From contig CAZPBK010000001.1 of the NCBI GenBank assembly GCA_964584985.1, forward strand, positions 1 to 64,000: a DNA stretch of 64,000 nucleotides, written 5' to 3'. Source of the DNA: JABMRF01 sp964584985. GTDB taxonomy: Bacteria > Patescibacteriota > Patescibacteriia > UBA11705 > JABHMO01. Positions 38,630 through 46,942 of the stretch are shown here, in pieces (positions within the stretch are counted from its first letter, which is position 1; each line of letters opens with the position of its first letter). The notes under the pieces are model-generated. The model was not told the origin of the DNA, did not search any database, and worked only from the letters and a program-made list of their open reading frames with translations. A program made the translations under genes and the position numbers.

Positions 38630-40668
38630 CTATGTTTAATTTTTTTAAAAAAAGATTTAAAAAAACAAGCAATAAAAAAACCGGTTTTTTGTTTTTGGGG
38701 GGCGGTTTGAATATGGAAAACAAGGAAATAGAAAGAAGAAACAAGGCGGAATGGGTTGAGGATTGTTTTATAAATGCTTCATCCGCAGAATTGGCTAGAA
38801 CCGATAAAAATTATGTTGGACTTTCTTTGAGCAATAAAACAATGGTCAGGTTTTTTCTTTTTATCTTTTTTGTCTTATTTTTGCTTTTTTCTCGTTCCGT
38901 GTATCTGCAGGCGGTCAAGGGTGAATATTTTTTGGATATTGCTGAAAAAAACCGAATAAGATTGTATAATATACCTTCTCCGAGAGGTATTATTTATGAT
39001 TCGCAAGAAAGACCGTTGGTAACCAATATTCCCAATTTTGCCGTTTATATCTCAGCCAATGATTTTTTTCAACAAAAAGAAGAAACACAAAGCAAAGCTG
39101 TTGAATGGTTAAAAGCAAATTTTCCACATAAAGATTTTACTTCCGAAATTCAAGAAATTGAAGATTTGACTCCAAGAGATAAACAGTATTTTGAACCTCA
39201 TTTATTGTTTGATGAAATTGAATACGAAAAAGCCCTTAAAGCCAAAATTCAGGCAACTGCATATTCGGGAGTGAGTGTGCAGGTAAAAGCTCGAAGGGAG
39301 TATGAAGATTTTTTTGGTGGATACAAAACAGAGAGTTTAGCACATGTCCTGGGTTACGAAGGAGTAATCAGCCCTGAACAATTTGCCGAACTAAGCGAAA
39401 AAGGCTATTTATTTAATGATTTTATCGGTAAAACGGGACTGGAAAACAAGTACGAAGAAGAATTAAGGGGAGACTATGGCAAGGAGAGGATTGAGGTTGA
39501 TGCACAAAACAGAGCGGTTAAAATATTGGCCAAAAAAGAAATGGTAAAAGGGGACGGGCTTTATTTGAGTTTGGACGCGGTAATGCAGGCTAAATTGGAA
39601 AATATTATAAAAAAATATTTGGAAAAACATGGTAAAAGCAAAGCGGCCGCCGTAGTGCTTAATCCCAATAACGGGCAAGTTTATTCTTTGATCAGTTTGC
39701 CCGGATTTGATAATAATTTATTTGCACGGGGAATCAATAACAAGGATTATAAACGTTTATCTGAAAATCCGGACAAGCCTTTGTTCAATAGAACGATAAG
39801 TGGAGAATATCCCTCAGGATCCACATTTAAACCGGTGGTGGCCGCCGCTGCTTTGGATGATGGTTTGGTAACTCCGAATTCTTCTTTTGTGAGCCGTGGA
39901 GGCATTAGAATTTTTCAATGGTTTTTTCCTGATTGGAAAGCGGGCGGGCACGGGATTACCAATGTTTACAAAGCGATTGCCGAATCTGTTAACACTTACT
40001 TTTATATAATAGGCGGGGGCTATGCAGATTTTGACGGATTGGGAGTCAAGAAAATAAAAGATTATGCGGAAAAATTCGGACTCAACAAGGTTTGCGGGAT
40101 TGATTTGCCCAATGAGCAAAGCGGTTTTTTGCCCTCGCCGGAGTGGAAACAGCAAGTTAAAAATGAAAGATGGTACATTGGAGATACCTATCATTTGGCC
40201 ATAGGACAGGGAGATATTTTGGTCACCCCTTTGCAAGTGGCTAATTACACTTCTGTTTTTGCCAATAAAGGTACTCTTTATCAACCGCGGATTTTGGATA
40301 AAGTTTTTGATCAAAAAAAAGACGATTTTGTTGAACCGAAAAACAAAATTTTAAATAAGGATTTTGTTTCCCCGGAGAGTATAAAAGCTGTTCGTCAGGG
40401 AATGAGACAGGCCGTAACTTACGGCAGTGCTCGCATTTTGGGCGGATTACCGGTAAGTTCAGCGGCAAAAACCGGTACAGCGCAATGGGGTCAAGACAAG
40501 GAACCTCATTCTTGGTTTACCGCTTTTGCTCCTTATGATCAACCGGAAATTACAGTGACTGTTGTTGTGGAAGAAGGAGGTGAAGGAACCGAGGCGGCAG
40601 CTCCTATTGTTTACGAATTTATGAAATGGTACTTTGGATATTACCAAAAAACATTGTCAAGCGAGTGA
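38626..40668 (+). CDS. mrdA: Penicillin-binding protein 2, elongasome transpeptidase
   Basis: A 680-residue class B PBP. An unusually long cytoplasmic N-terminus of about 70 residues precedes the membrane helix (about 76-92). The dimerisation domain contains 'SPRGIIYDSQERPLV'. The transpeptidase domain has the active-site Ser and Lys in 'YPSGSTFKPVVAAAAL', 'SVNTYFY' (SxN) and 'AKTGTAQWG' (KTG). It cross-links peptidoglycan during elongation and is sensitive to beta-lactams as a family. Its partner RodA is not in this operon. Confidence 0.95.
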   Translation: MTMFNFFKKRFKKTSNKKTGFLFLGGGLNMENKEIERRNKAEWVEDCFINASSAELARTDKNYVGLSLSNKTMVRFFLFIFFVLFLLFSRSVYLQAVKGEYFLDIAEKNRIRLYNIPSPRGIIYDSQERPLVTNIPNFAVYISANDFFQQKEETQSKAVEWLKANFPHKDFTSEIQEIEDLTPRDKQYFEPHLLFDEIEYEKALKAKIQATAYSGVSVQVKARREYEDFFGGYKTESLAHVLGYEGVISPEQFAELSEKGYLFNDFIGKTGLENKYEEELRGDYGKERIEVDAQNRAVKILAKKEMVKGDGLYLSLDAVMQAKLENIIKKYLEKHGKSKAAAVVLNPNNGQVYSLISLPGFDNNLFARGINNKDYKRLSENPDKPLFNRTISGEYPSGSTFKPVVAAAALDDGLVTPNSSFVSRGGIRIFQWFFPDWKAGGHGITNVYKAIAESVNTYFYIIGGGYADFDGLGVKKIKDYAEKFGLNKVCGIDLPNEQSGFLPSPEWKQQVKNERWYIGDTYHLAIGQGDILVTPLQVANYTSVFANKGTLYQPRILDKVFDQKKDDFVEPKNKILNKDFVSPESIKAVRQGMRQAVTYGSARILGGLPVSSAAKTGTAQWGQDKEPHSWFTAFAPYDQPEITVTVVVEEGGEGTEAAAPIVYEFMKWYFGYYQKTLSSE

Positions 40669-40682
40669 TTCTGTTGTATAAT
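40654..40682 (+). promoter_or_regulatory. greA promoter
   Basis: TTGTCA (40654-40659) and TATAAT (40677-40682) are 17 bases apart. Transcription from about 40689 gives a leader of about 105 bases that contains a terminator-like hairpin. Confidence 0.75.
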
Positions 40683-40739
40683 GAAAATAATATAAAAATA
40701 GGGCTTTTTTGGTCTGTAATTATTTTTAAGAGCTATATT

Positions 40740-40777
40740 AAAGCATAAAATAATTTGAAATTTTTTATGCTTTTGTT
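40740..40777 (+). promoter_or_regulatory. Terminator-like hairpin in the greA leader
   Basis: AAAGCATAAAA (40740-40750) pairs perfectly with TTTTATGCTTT (40763-40773), an 11-bp stem, followed by TGTTT. It lies inside the leader, 20 bases before the greA ATG, so it could attenuate greA transcription. E. coli greA has a comparable leader terminator; any link to autoregulation here is inference. Confidence 0.55.
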
Positions 40778-40793
40778 TAGTCAAACAGTTAAT

Positions 40794-41258
40794 ATGAACA
40801 AAGAAGTAATTTTAACCGAAACAGGAAAGCAAGGTCTTTTGAAAGAGTTAAAAGAATTACGCGAGGTTAAAAGACCTGATATTATTCAAAAAATAGAGGA
40901 AGCCAAGGAAATGGGTGATTTGTCTGAAAACGCCGAATATCATGATGCCAAAGATCAGCAGGGGATTATTCAAAGTCGTATCGCAGAAATTGAAGACATA
41001 TTAAAAAATGCTGTTGTAAGCAAAAAGGCGACTTCCAAAGAAATTATTCAGATGGGAGCTGATTTCGTGGTTAAGGATTCAAGCGGAAAAGAAAGAGAAT
41101 TAACTTTGGTCGGTTATAATGAAGCTGACCCTTTGTCGGGGAAAATATCCAATGAATCTCCCATGGGGCAGGCTTTTTTGGGTAAAAAACCGGGAGAGAG
41201 TGTGAATGTGGAGACTCCGAGGGGAGATAAAGAGTATACAATAGTCAAAATAAAATAA
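40794..41258 (+). CDS. greA: Transcription elongation factor GreA
   Basis: A 154-residue GreA with an N-terminal coiled-coil finger (1-75, 'MGDLSENAEYHDAKDQQG', which holds the acidic tip) and a C-terminal FKBP-like domain ending 'PRGDKEYTIVKIK'. It stimulates RNA cleavage in backtracked RNA polymerase. The ATG at 40794 gives the family length; an upstream TTG start would add 13 residues and run through the leader hairpin. Confidence 0.95.
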   Translation: MNKEVILTETGKQGLLKELKELREVKRPDIIQKIEEAKEMGDLSENAEYHDAKDQQGIIQSRIAEIEDILKNAVVSKKATSKEIIQMGADFVVKDSSGKERELTLVGYNEADPLSGKISNESPMGQAFLGKKPGESVNVETPRGDKEYTIVKIK

Positions 41259-41278
41259 TCATAAAAAGTATAATTAAT

Positions 41279-42751
41279 ATGGAGCAAAATGAGGAAAACA
41301 TAAGAAAACAAAAATTGGAAAAAATAAAATCATTGGGTATAGAACCATATCCGGCCAAGTTTGATAAAAAGCAGACTTTAGCTAAATGTCAACGGAGTCA
41401 AACCGGAGAAAAGGTAAAAACCGCCGGTCGCCTAATGATGATTCGTGATATGGGTAAATTATGTTTTGCTCATTTAATGGATGATTCCGGAAAAATGCAG
41501 ATCGCTTTAAAGCAAGACGATTTGGGCAAGGAGGAATATAAGAATCTTTTAAAAGTATTGGATTTGGGAGATTTTCTGGGAGTGGAAGGCGAAATATTCA
41601 CCACTAAAAAAGGAGAAATTACTATTTTGGTAAAAAAATGGAAGTTTTTGGGTAAGGCTTTGAAGCCCCTGCCCGAGAAATGGCACGGAGTAAAGGATTC
41701 GGAAATAAAATATAGGCAAAGATATCTGGATCTTTTGGCCAATGAAGAAACCAGAGAAAGATTTAAGTTTCGCAGTCGTTTTATTAAAACCTTGCGAGAG
41801 TTCTATTGGCAAGAAAATTTTATGGAAGTGGAAACACCAACTTTGTTGCACAGTGCCACCGGAGCCCATGCTCGTCCTTATGTTACACATAATAAGAGTT
41901 TGGATATTGACCTTTATTTAAGAATTTCACATGAGTTGCCTCTTAAAGAGTTGATTATCGGTGGTTATGAAAAAATATTTGAAATTGGCAAGGCTTTTCG
42001 CAATGAAGGAATTGATCCTTCGCATCTGCCTGAGCATACGCATTTGGAACATTATAGTGCTTATTGGGACTTTGAAGATAATATAAAGTTTACGGAAAAG
42101 ATGTTTGAATATCTATTTGAAAAATTAAATATTCCCAAAAAGCTGAAAGTGGTGGGAAAAGACGGAAAAAAAAGAGAGGTTGATTTTAGTTTGCCTTGGA
42201 AACGCATTGATTATATTGAAATGTTAAAAAATGATTGCGGTTTGGATGTTTCGGAATATGAAAAAGCCGAGGACTTGGTTAAAGATTTAAAAAAGAAAAA
42301 TATTATTATTGAGGATATGGCTAGTATGGGATTGTCCACTTTGATTGATAATTTATACAAAAAGGTTTCTCGACCAAAGATTGTCAATCCGGTGTTTTTG
42401 TATCATTATCCGATTGAACTCCAGCCTTTGGCCAGAAGAAATGATCAAGATCCGGAAATAGTTGATCAATTTCAATTGGTGGTAAACGGTTGGGAAATTG
42501 TTAAAGCCTATTCAGAGTTGGTTGATCCGATTGATCAAGAAAAGAGATTTAAGGAACAAGCCAATTTAAAAAACCAGGGCGATGAAGAAGCCATGGAGGG
42601 CGATCCTGAATTTATAAAAGCCATGAAATACGGCATGCCGCCGATTTCCGGTTGGGGAATGGGACTGGATCGCATTTTAACCATATTGACCGGACAGGAA
42701 AATTTGCGTGATGTGGTTTTCTTTCCTTTGATGAGACCGAAAAAGGATTAG
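41279..42751 (+). CDS. lysS: Lysyl-tRNA synthetase, class II
   Basis: A 490-residue class II LysRS with the N-terminal OB fold ('VKTAGRLMMIRDMGKLCFAHL', recognition of anticodon) and the catalytic domain ('YRQRYLDLL', 'FMEVETPTLLHSATGAHARPY', 'FEIGKAFRNEGIDPSHLPEHT' in part, and motif 3 'GWGMGLDRILTILTG'). 20 bases separate it from greA, so the two are probably cotranscribed. Confidence 0.95.
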   Translation: MEQNEENIRKQKLEKIKSLGIEPYPAKFDKKQTLAKCQRSQTGEKVKTAGRLMMIRDMGKLCFAHLMDDSGKMQIALKQDDLGKEEYKNLLKVLDLGDFLGVEGEIFTTKKGEITILVKKWKFLGKALKPLPEKWHGVKDSEIKYRQRYLDLLANEETRERFKFRSRFIKTLREFYWQENFMEVETPTLLHSATGAHARPYVTHNKSLDIDLYLRISHELPLKELIIGGYEKIFEIGKAFRNEGIDPSHLPEHTHLEHYSAYWDFEDNIKFTEKMFEYLFEKLNIPKKLKVVGKDGKKREVDFSLPWKRIDYIEMLKNDCGLDVSEYEKAEDLVKDLKKKNIIIEDMASMGLSTLIDNLYKKVSRPKIVNPVFLYHYPIELQPLARRNDQDPEIVDQFQLVVNGWEIVKAYSELVDPIDQEKRFKEQANLKNQGDEEAMEGDPEFIKAMKYGMPPISGWGMGLDRILTILTGQENLRDVVFFPLMRPKKD

Positions 42752-42763
42752 TCTGATTTGTAG

Positions 42764-42792
42764 TTGACAACTGTTTTGATAAGTGTTAACTT
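42764..42792 (+). promoter_or_regulatory. Promoter of the 49-residue zinc-ribbon gene
   Basis: TTGACA (42764-42769) and TAACTT (42787-42792) are 17 bases apart. The -35 is consensus and the -10 is imperfect. Confidence 0.6.
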
Positions 42793-42823
42793 GTAATGAA
42801 CCCTTAACACAAAGGAGGGGGAA

Positions 42824-42973
42824 ATGGCTTGTAAGATTTGTCCTATTTGCGGTAATAAAAGGCATTTTTCAGAAATTGATAAAAAAAGCGGAATTTGCGT
42901 GTATTGTCTGGGGATGGATAAAAAGAAAAATTCGAAAAATCCACGAGCTATACCTCTTAAAGAAAGAACATAG
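42824..42973 (+). CDS. 49-residue zinc-ribbon-like protein
   Basis: A short protein beginning 'MACKICPICGNKRHF' with a second pair 'CVYCLG' near residue 30, giving a likely Cys-x2-Cys / Cys-x2-Cys zinc knuckle, and a basic tail ('KKKNSKNPRAIPLKERT'). No family was recognised. The very strong ribosome site AAAGGAGGGGG ends 3 bases before the ATG, and the gene has its own promoter and terminator, so it is a separate and probably well-expressed unit. It could bind RNA or ribosomes; that is a guess from charge and size. Confidence 0.7.
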   Translation: MACKICPICGNKRHFSEIDKKSGICVYCLGMDKKKNSKNPRAIPLKERT

Positions 42974-42981
42974 TCAGAACA

Positions 42982-43005
42982 AAGAGCACCTTGTGCTCTT
43001 TTTTT
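42982..43005 (+). terminator. Terminator after the zinc-ribbon gene
   Basis: AAGAGCAC (42982-42989) pairs perfectly with GTGCTCTT (42993-43000) around a 3-base loop, followed by five further T. Confidence 0.92.
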
Positions 43006-43017
43006 ATTTTATGAACA

Positions 43018-43046
43018 TTGCCAAAAGCAAGAAATTGCCTTATAAT
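43018..43046 (+). promoter_or_regulatory. serS promoter
   Basis: TTGCCA (43018-43023) and TATAAT (43041-43046) are 17 bases apart. The leader of serS would be about 27 bases. Confidence 0.75.
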
Positions 43047-43079
43047 TAATCATAGAAAGATTATAAATAACCCTATTTT

Positions 43080-44354
43080 ATGCTGGATATTAAATTTGTT
43101 CAGGATCATAAAAAAATGCTTGAACAAGTGGCCAAACAAAAAAATATTGATATTGATTTGGACAAATTGTTGGAGTTGGATAAAAAAAGAAAAAAAATAA
43201 CTCAGCAAATTGAGGAGATTAGAACCAGAAAGAACCAAGCCAGTAAAAAAATTCCCCAAATGAACGACAAAGAAAAAGCGAAATTATTGGCGGAGATGAA
43301 ACAACAAACCGAAGTTCAAGATGAATTGGAAGAAAATTTAAAGCCGGTAATGGAAGAGTATGATAAATTAATGAGACAAGTACCCATGTATGTTCATGAA
43401 AGTACTCCGATCGGAGCGGATGAAGAGGCTAATGAAGAATTGGAAAAAGCGGGAGAAGTTCCGGAATTTAAATTTACCCCGAAAGATCATATGCGATTGG
43501 GTAAGGATTTGGATATTATGGATAACGAGCGGGCGGCCAAGATTGCCGGTTCCAGGTCATATTTAATGAAAGGCGATGGTGCCAGGTTGGAAACCGGCCT
43601 CTTAAAATACGCCATGGATTTTATTTCCAGAAAAGGCTATGAGTTAATGACCGTACCGGTGATTTTAAATGAAAACGCCTTTTGGGGCACCGGCCATTTT
43701 CCGGCGGAAACCGATGATGTTTATCACCTGGACAAGGATGATAAATATTTGGCCGGAACATCTGAGTTGTCTTTGGCCTCCTATCATGCTGATGAAATTT
43801 TAAAGGAAGATGATTTACCTCTGCGTTACGCCGCTTTTTCCGTTTGTTTTCGAAGAGAAGCCGGTTCTTACGGTAAAGATACTCAAGGATTATATCGTGT
43901 TCATCAATTCTTAAAAGTTGAACAATTTATTGTTTGTAAAAACAGTGAACAAGAAAGCATGAAGCTTCATAATGAATTGTTGGATAATTCCAAAGAATTT
44001 TTGCAAAATTTAGATTTGCCTTTCCGAGTGATGAATATTTGTACCGGAGACATGGGGCAGGGCAAGTATTATATGAATGATTTGGAAACATGGATGCCCA
44101 GTCGCAATGAATATGGGGAAACCCATAGTGCGTCAGCTTTACTGGATTTTCAAGCCAGACGATTGAATTTGCGCTACAAAGACAAAGAAGGCAAAATCCA
44201 TTTTTGTCATACTTTAAATAATACTGTGGTGGCTACGCCGAGAATCTTGATTCCTTTGTTGGAATTAAATCAGTTAGAAGACGGCAGAATAAAAATTCCC
44301 GAGGTTTTACAGCCTTATATGGATCATCAGCAATTTATTGAAAAAACCGAATAG
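43080..44354 (+). CDS. serS: Seryl-tRNA synthetase
   Basis: A 424-residue class II SerRS. The N-terminal antiparallel coiled coil that binds the long variable arm of tRNA-Ser spans about 25-105 ('KKRKKITQQIEEIRTRKN'). The catalytic motifs are 'CFRREAGSYGKDTQGLYRVHQF' (motif 2, read from residue 258 on) and 'NNTVVATPRILIPLLE' (motif 3). It has its own promoter and is followed by a terminator. Confidence 0.96.
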   Translation: MLDIKFVQDHKKMLEQVAKQKNIDIDLDKLLELDKKRKKITQQIEEIRTRKNQASKKIPQMNDKEKAKLLAEMKQQTEVQDELEENLKPVMEEYDKLMRQVPMYVHESTPIGADEEANEELEKAGEVPEFKFTPKDHMRLGKDLDIMDNERAAKIAGSRSYLMKGDGARLETGLLKYAMDFISRKGYELMTVPVILNENAFWGTGHFPAETDDVYHLDKDDKYLAGTSELSLASYHADEILKEDDLPLRYAAFSVCFRREAGSYGKDTQGLYRVHQFLKVEQFIVCKNSEQESMKLHNELLDNSKEFLQNLDLPFRVMNICTGDMGQGKYYMNDLETWMPSRNEYGETHSASALLDFQARRLNLRYKDKEGKIHFCHTLNNTVVATPRILIPLLELNQLEDGRIKIPEVLQPYMDHQQFIEKTE

Positions 44355-44371
44355 ACATTTTTATACAAAAT

Positions 44372-44397
44372 TCCCGCCAAACAAAAGCGCGGGTTTT
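44372..44397 (+). terminator. Terminator after serS
   Basis: CCCGC (44372-44376) pairs with GCGGG (44388-44392) around an 11-base loop, followed by TTTTT. Confidence 0.75.
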
Positions 44398-44449
44398 TGT
44401 TTGATTGAAAAAGGTTTATTTATTGGAATAAATATTGTAAAATGTATAT

Positions 44450-45601
44450 ATGTTAAAACCAAAAACTTGGCTGGAGATCAGCCGAAAAAATTTACTGCAC
44501 AATTTGCAAGAATTTTGTCGTCGAGTAGGGGATGGGGTTGATGTTTGCCCGGTTTTAAAGTCCAACGCTTATGGTCATGGTTTGGAACAAACAGCTGAGA
44601 TTATTCAAGGAAAAACAAAATGGTTGGCAGTGGATAGTGTGGACGAAGCTTGTCAATTAAAAAAAATATTGAAAAAAAGGGGGAGTGGGCAAAAAAATAT
44701 CTTAATCCTGGGTTATACTTTGTCGGATAACTTGGAAGAGGTTGTTAAAAACGGTTTTCATCAAGTGGTGGCCAATCTGCAGACCTTGAAAAATTTGGAA
44801 AAAATTTGTCATAAACTTAATTTGCCGGCTTTTGTCCATTTAAAAATTGAAACCGGCACGGCCAGGCGCGGAATTTGGTTAAAAGATTTATCCGAATATT
44901 TAAAGATTATAAAAAATAATCCTTTGTTAAGGCTGGCCGGGATATCCACTCATTTTGCCAATATTGAAGATACTACTGAGCACGAATATGCCAAGCTACA
45001 ATTGAAAAAATACAAAAAAGCTCTTGAATCGGTAAATAAATATGGTTTTTCCGGCTTTATTAAACATACCGCTTGCAGTGCGGCTGCTATTTTATTTAGT
45101 AAAACCCATTTTGATTTAATAAGGCCGGGAATTAGTTTGTATGGCATGTGGTCTTCGCCACAGACCCGGGTAAGTGCTCAACAAAAATTTATTGATGTTC
45201 AATTAAAGCCGGTCATGACCTGGAAAACTAAGGTTGCTCATATTAAAGAATTGCCTGCGCAAATGCCGGTCGGTTATGGTTGTACGGAAAAGGTTTCACA
45301 AAAAACTTTATCAGCCGTTTTGCCAATCGGCTATTGGGATGGCTTTGATCGTTGTCTTTCTTCTATTGGCCAAGTCTTAATCAACGGCCAAAGGTGTCGA
45401 ATTTTGGGAAGAGTTTTTATGAATATGATTGTTGTGGATGTTAGTGCTGTTAAAAATATTGAACTTGAAGATGAGGCAGTGATTTTGGGACGCCAAAAAA
45501 ACGAGTTCATTTCAGCAGAGGAAATTGCCGAAAAAGTAAACACCATTAATTACGAAGTGACTACGAGATTAAATCCAAAAATAAAAAGAACTATAAAATA
45601 A
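44450..45601 (+). CDS. alr: Alanine racemase
   Basis: A 383-residue fold-type III PLP enzyme that interconverts L- and D-alanine for peptidoglycan. The PLP lysine is Lys38 in 'VLKSNAYGHGLEQ'. 'TGTARRGIW', 'RPGISLYGMW' and 'VGYGCTEKV' are family segments, and 'RVFMNMIVVDV' lies in the C-terminal barrel. Its stop is directly followed by the ATG of the ftsQ-like gene. Confidence 0.94.
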   Translation: MLKPKTWLEISRKNLLHNLQEFCRRVGDGVDVCPVLKSNAYGHGLEQTAEIIQGKTKWLAVDSVDEACQLKKILKKRGSGQKNILILGYTLSDNLEEVVKNGFHQVVANLQTLKNLEKICHKLNLPAFVHLKIETGTARRGIWLKDLSEYLKIIKNNPLLRLAGISTHFANIEDTTEHEYAKLQLKKYKKALESVNKYGFSGFIKHTACSAAAILFSKTHFDLIRPGISLYGMWSSPQTRVSAQQKFIDVQLKPVMTWKTKVAHIKELPAQMPVGYGCTEKVSQKTLSAVLPIGYWDGFDRCLSSIGQVLINGQRCRILGRVFMNMIVVDVSAVKNIELEDEAVILGRQKNEFISAEEIAEKVNTINYEVTTRLNPKIKRTIK

Positions 45602-46426
45602 ATGCCCAAAATCAGCCCGAAATATCAAAAGGATTTTAAAAATTCGGATTATAAAAACCCGCGCTTGCTTAAAGATAAAGAACGCAGAAAAAAAAGAATT
45701 ACCAAATGCATATTGTTTATGGCGATTAGCTTGTTGTTTTTTGCTATTTACGGTTTGTTTATGTCAAACTATTTTTCTATCAACGAGGTTCAGGTTAATG
45801 GTCTTGAAAAAATAAAACCGGGAAATGTTAATAAGATAATTGATCAATATCGTCAAGACAAGTTTTTTTTAATTTTTAAGCGTAATAATTATTGGTTATT
45901 TGATAAAAATGATTTAAAAGAAAAAATTTTCCAGTATTATTATTTTGAAGATTTTAATATAAAAAAGCATTGGCCCAATAAGGTAGTTATTGATTTAACG
46001 GAAAAAGATTGTGCCATTACTTGGGTTAGCAGTAATATTTGTCATCATTTGGATAGAACAGGCACGGTTATTGAATATTGCAATCAAGCGGACGGTTCCA
46101 TCCAAATAAACGATTTAACAGGGACTCCAATGAAAATAGGGGAAAAGGCTGTTTCAACTGAAGAATTGCGGCGTATATTGGAGTTGTTCAATGGAGTGGA
46201 GAATATTACCAAAAACAAGTTAAAAATTTCCAATGTTACCAAAAAAAATAAAAATTTAACTTTTTTTACGGGGCAGGGGATGGAGCTAAAATTCAATCTT
46301 AATCTTACGGTGGCCGAACAAGTGGCCAGATTACATACGATTTTAAAACAGGAACAAGTGAAAAAGTATTTAAATGATTTAAGTTATATTGATTTGCGTT
46401 TTGGTGAAAAAGTTTATTTCCAATAA
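45602..46426 (+). CDS. ftsQ: FtsQ/DivIB-type cell division protein
   Basis: A 274-residue bitopic protein. A basic cytoplasmic tail (1-35) precedes one membrane helix (about 37-57, 'CILFMAISLLFFAIYGLFM'). A POTRA domain follows ('YFSINEVQVNGLEKIKPGNV', about 58-77), then the FtsQ beta domain with 'NIKKHWPNKVVIDLTEKDC'. FtsQ/DivIB bridges early and late divisome proteins. It starts immediately after alr. The family is variable, so the call rests on the topology and the POTRA segment. Confidence 0.82.
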   Translation: MPKISPKYQKDFKNSDYKNPRLLKDKERRKKRITKCILFMAISLLFFAIYGLFMSNYFSINEVQVNGLEKIKPGNVNKIIDQYRQDKFFLIFKRNNYWLFDKNDLKEKIFQYYYFEDFNIKKHWPNKVVIDLTEKDCAITWVSSNICHHLDRTGTVIEYCNQADGSIQINDLTGTPMKIGEKAVSTEELRRILELFNGVENITKNKLKISNVTKKNKNLTFFTGQGMELKFNLNLTVAEQVARLHTILKQEQVKKYLNDLSYIDLRFGEKVYFQ

Positions 46427-46942
46427 ATACCAACATTTCCCTTTTTAACATTGTTGATATTTTACGACGCATGCTTGTTCAATAAATGTTAAACAGTGGA
46501 GTAGTGTGAAAAAAAATAGTTTGTTGTCTATCCATAAAACGGGAGATAAACATAGATCTGTTAATTTGTATGATTTTAGATTTTAAAATTATTTTTAAAA
46601 AAACATAAACAGTTATAAAGGGTTTATGTGCTAAAATATATTTGAAAGGTTTAAAAGCCAAAGATAAGTCTAAAATACCCACCGCTTTGTATGCTCTAAA
46701 TTTAGATAAAAAACAAAGCTTAAAATTGCGCTATATGGCGTTTGTTTTTACTTTAAGGGTGTTTGTACCTGCGAAGTTAAGTAAAATTAGGCAAAACCAG
46801 TTATTTTTTGGATAATCCACAGTTTTTGATTGTTATATCTACTTATATACGTTATGATGATAACAAACAACTTCTCTTAATGTGTATTGTGCGAAGTTAT
46901 GCTGATATCTTTATAAATTAATTTTGTAATTAATATTGCACT
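46427..46942. other. AT-rich intergenic region upstream of xer
   Basis: 516 bases with no convincing gene. It holds an inverted repeat TTGTTAT...ATAACAA (46830-46866) around 23 AT-rich bases, the direct repeat TGCGAAGTTA at 46770-46779 and 46890-46899, and a near DnaA box TAATCCACA (46814-46822). A TTG-initiated frame of 57 codons (46642-46815) is open but has no ribosome site. The location directly before a Xer recombinase gene makes a recombination site (dif) worth considering. Confidence 0.4.
46830..46866. repeat. Inverted repeat, candidate Xer (dif-like) site
   Basis: TTGTTAT (46830-46836) and ATAACAA (46860-46866) frame a 23-base core. Inside, TTATGATGATA is similar at its start to the XerD arm (TTATGTTAAAT), with 6 bases (TATACG) separating it from a left arm ending CTTA. 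The resemblance is weak and the call depends mainly on the adjacent xer gene. Confidence 0.3.

Noticed and set aside
46642..46815. TTG-initiated 57-codon open frame in the spacer before xer
   Set aside because: No ATG/GTG start, no ribosome site and no recognised pattern; length is compatible with chance in AT-rich DNA.
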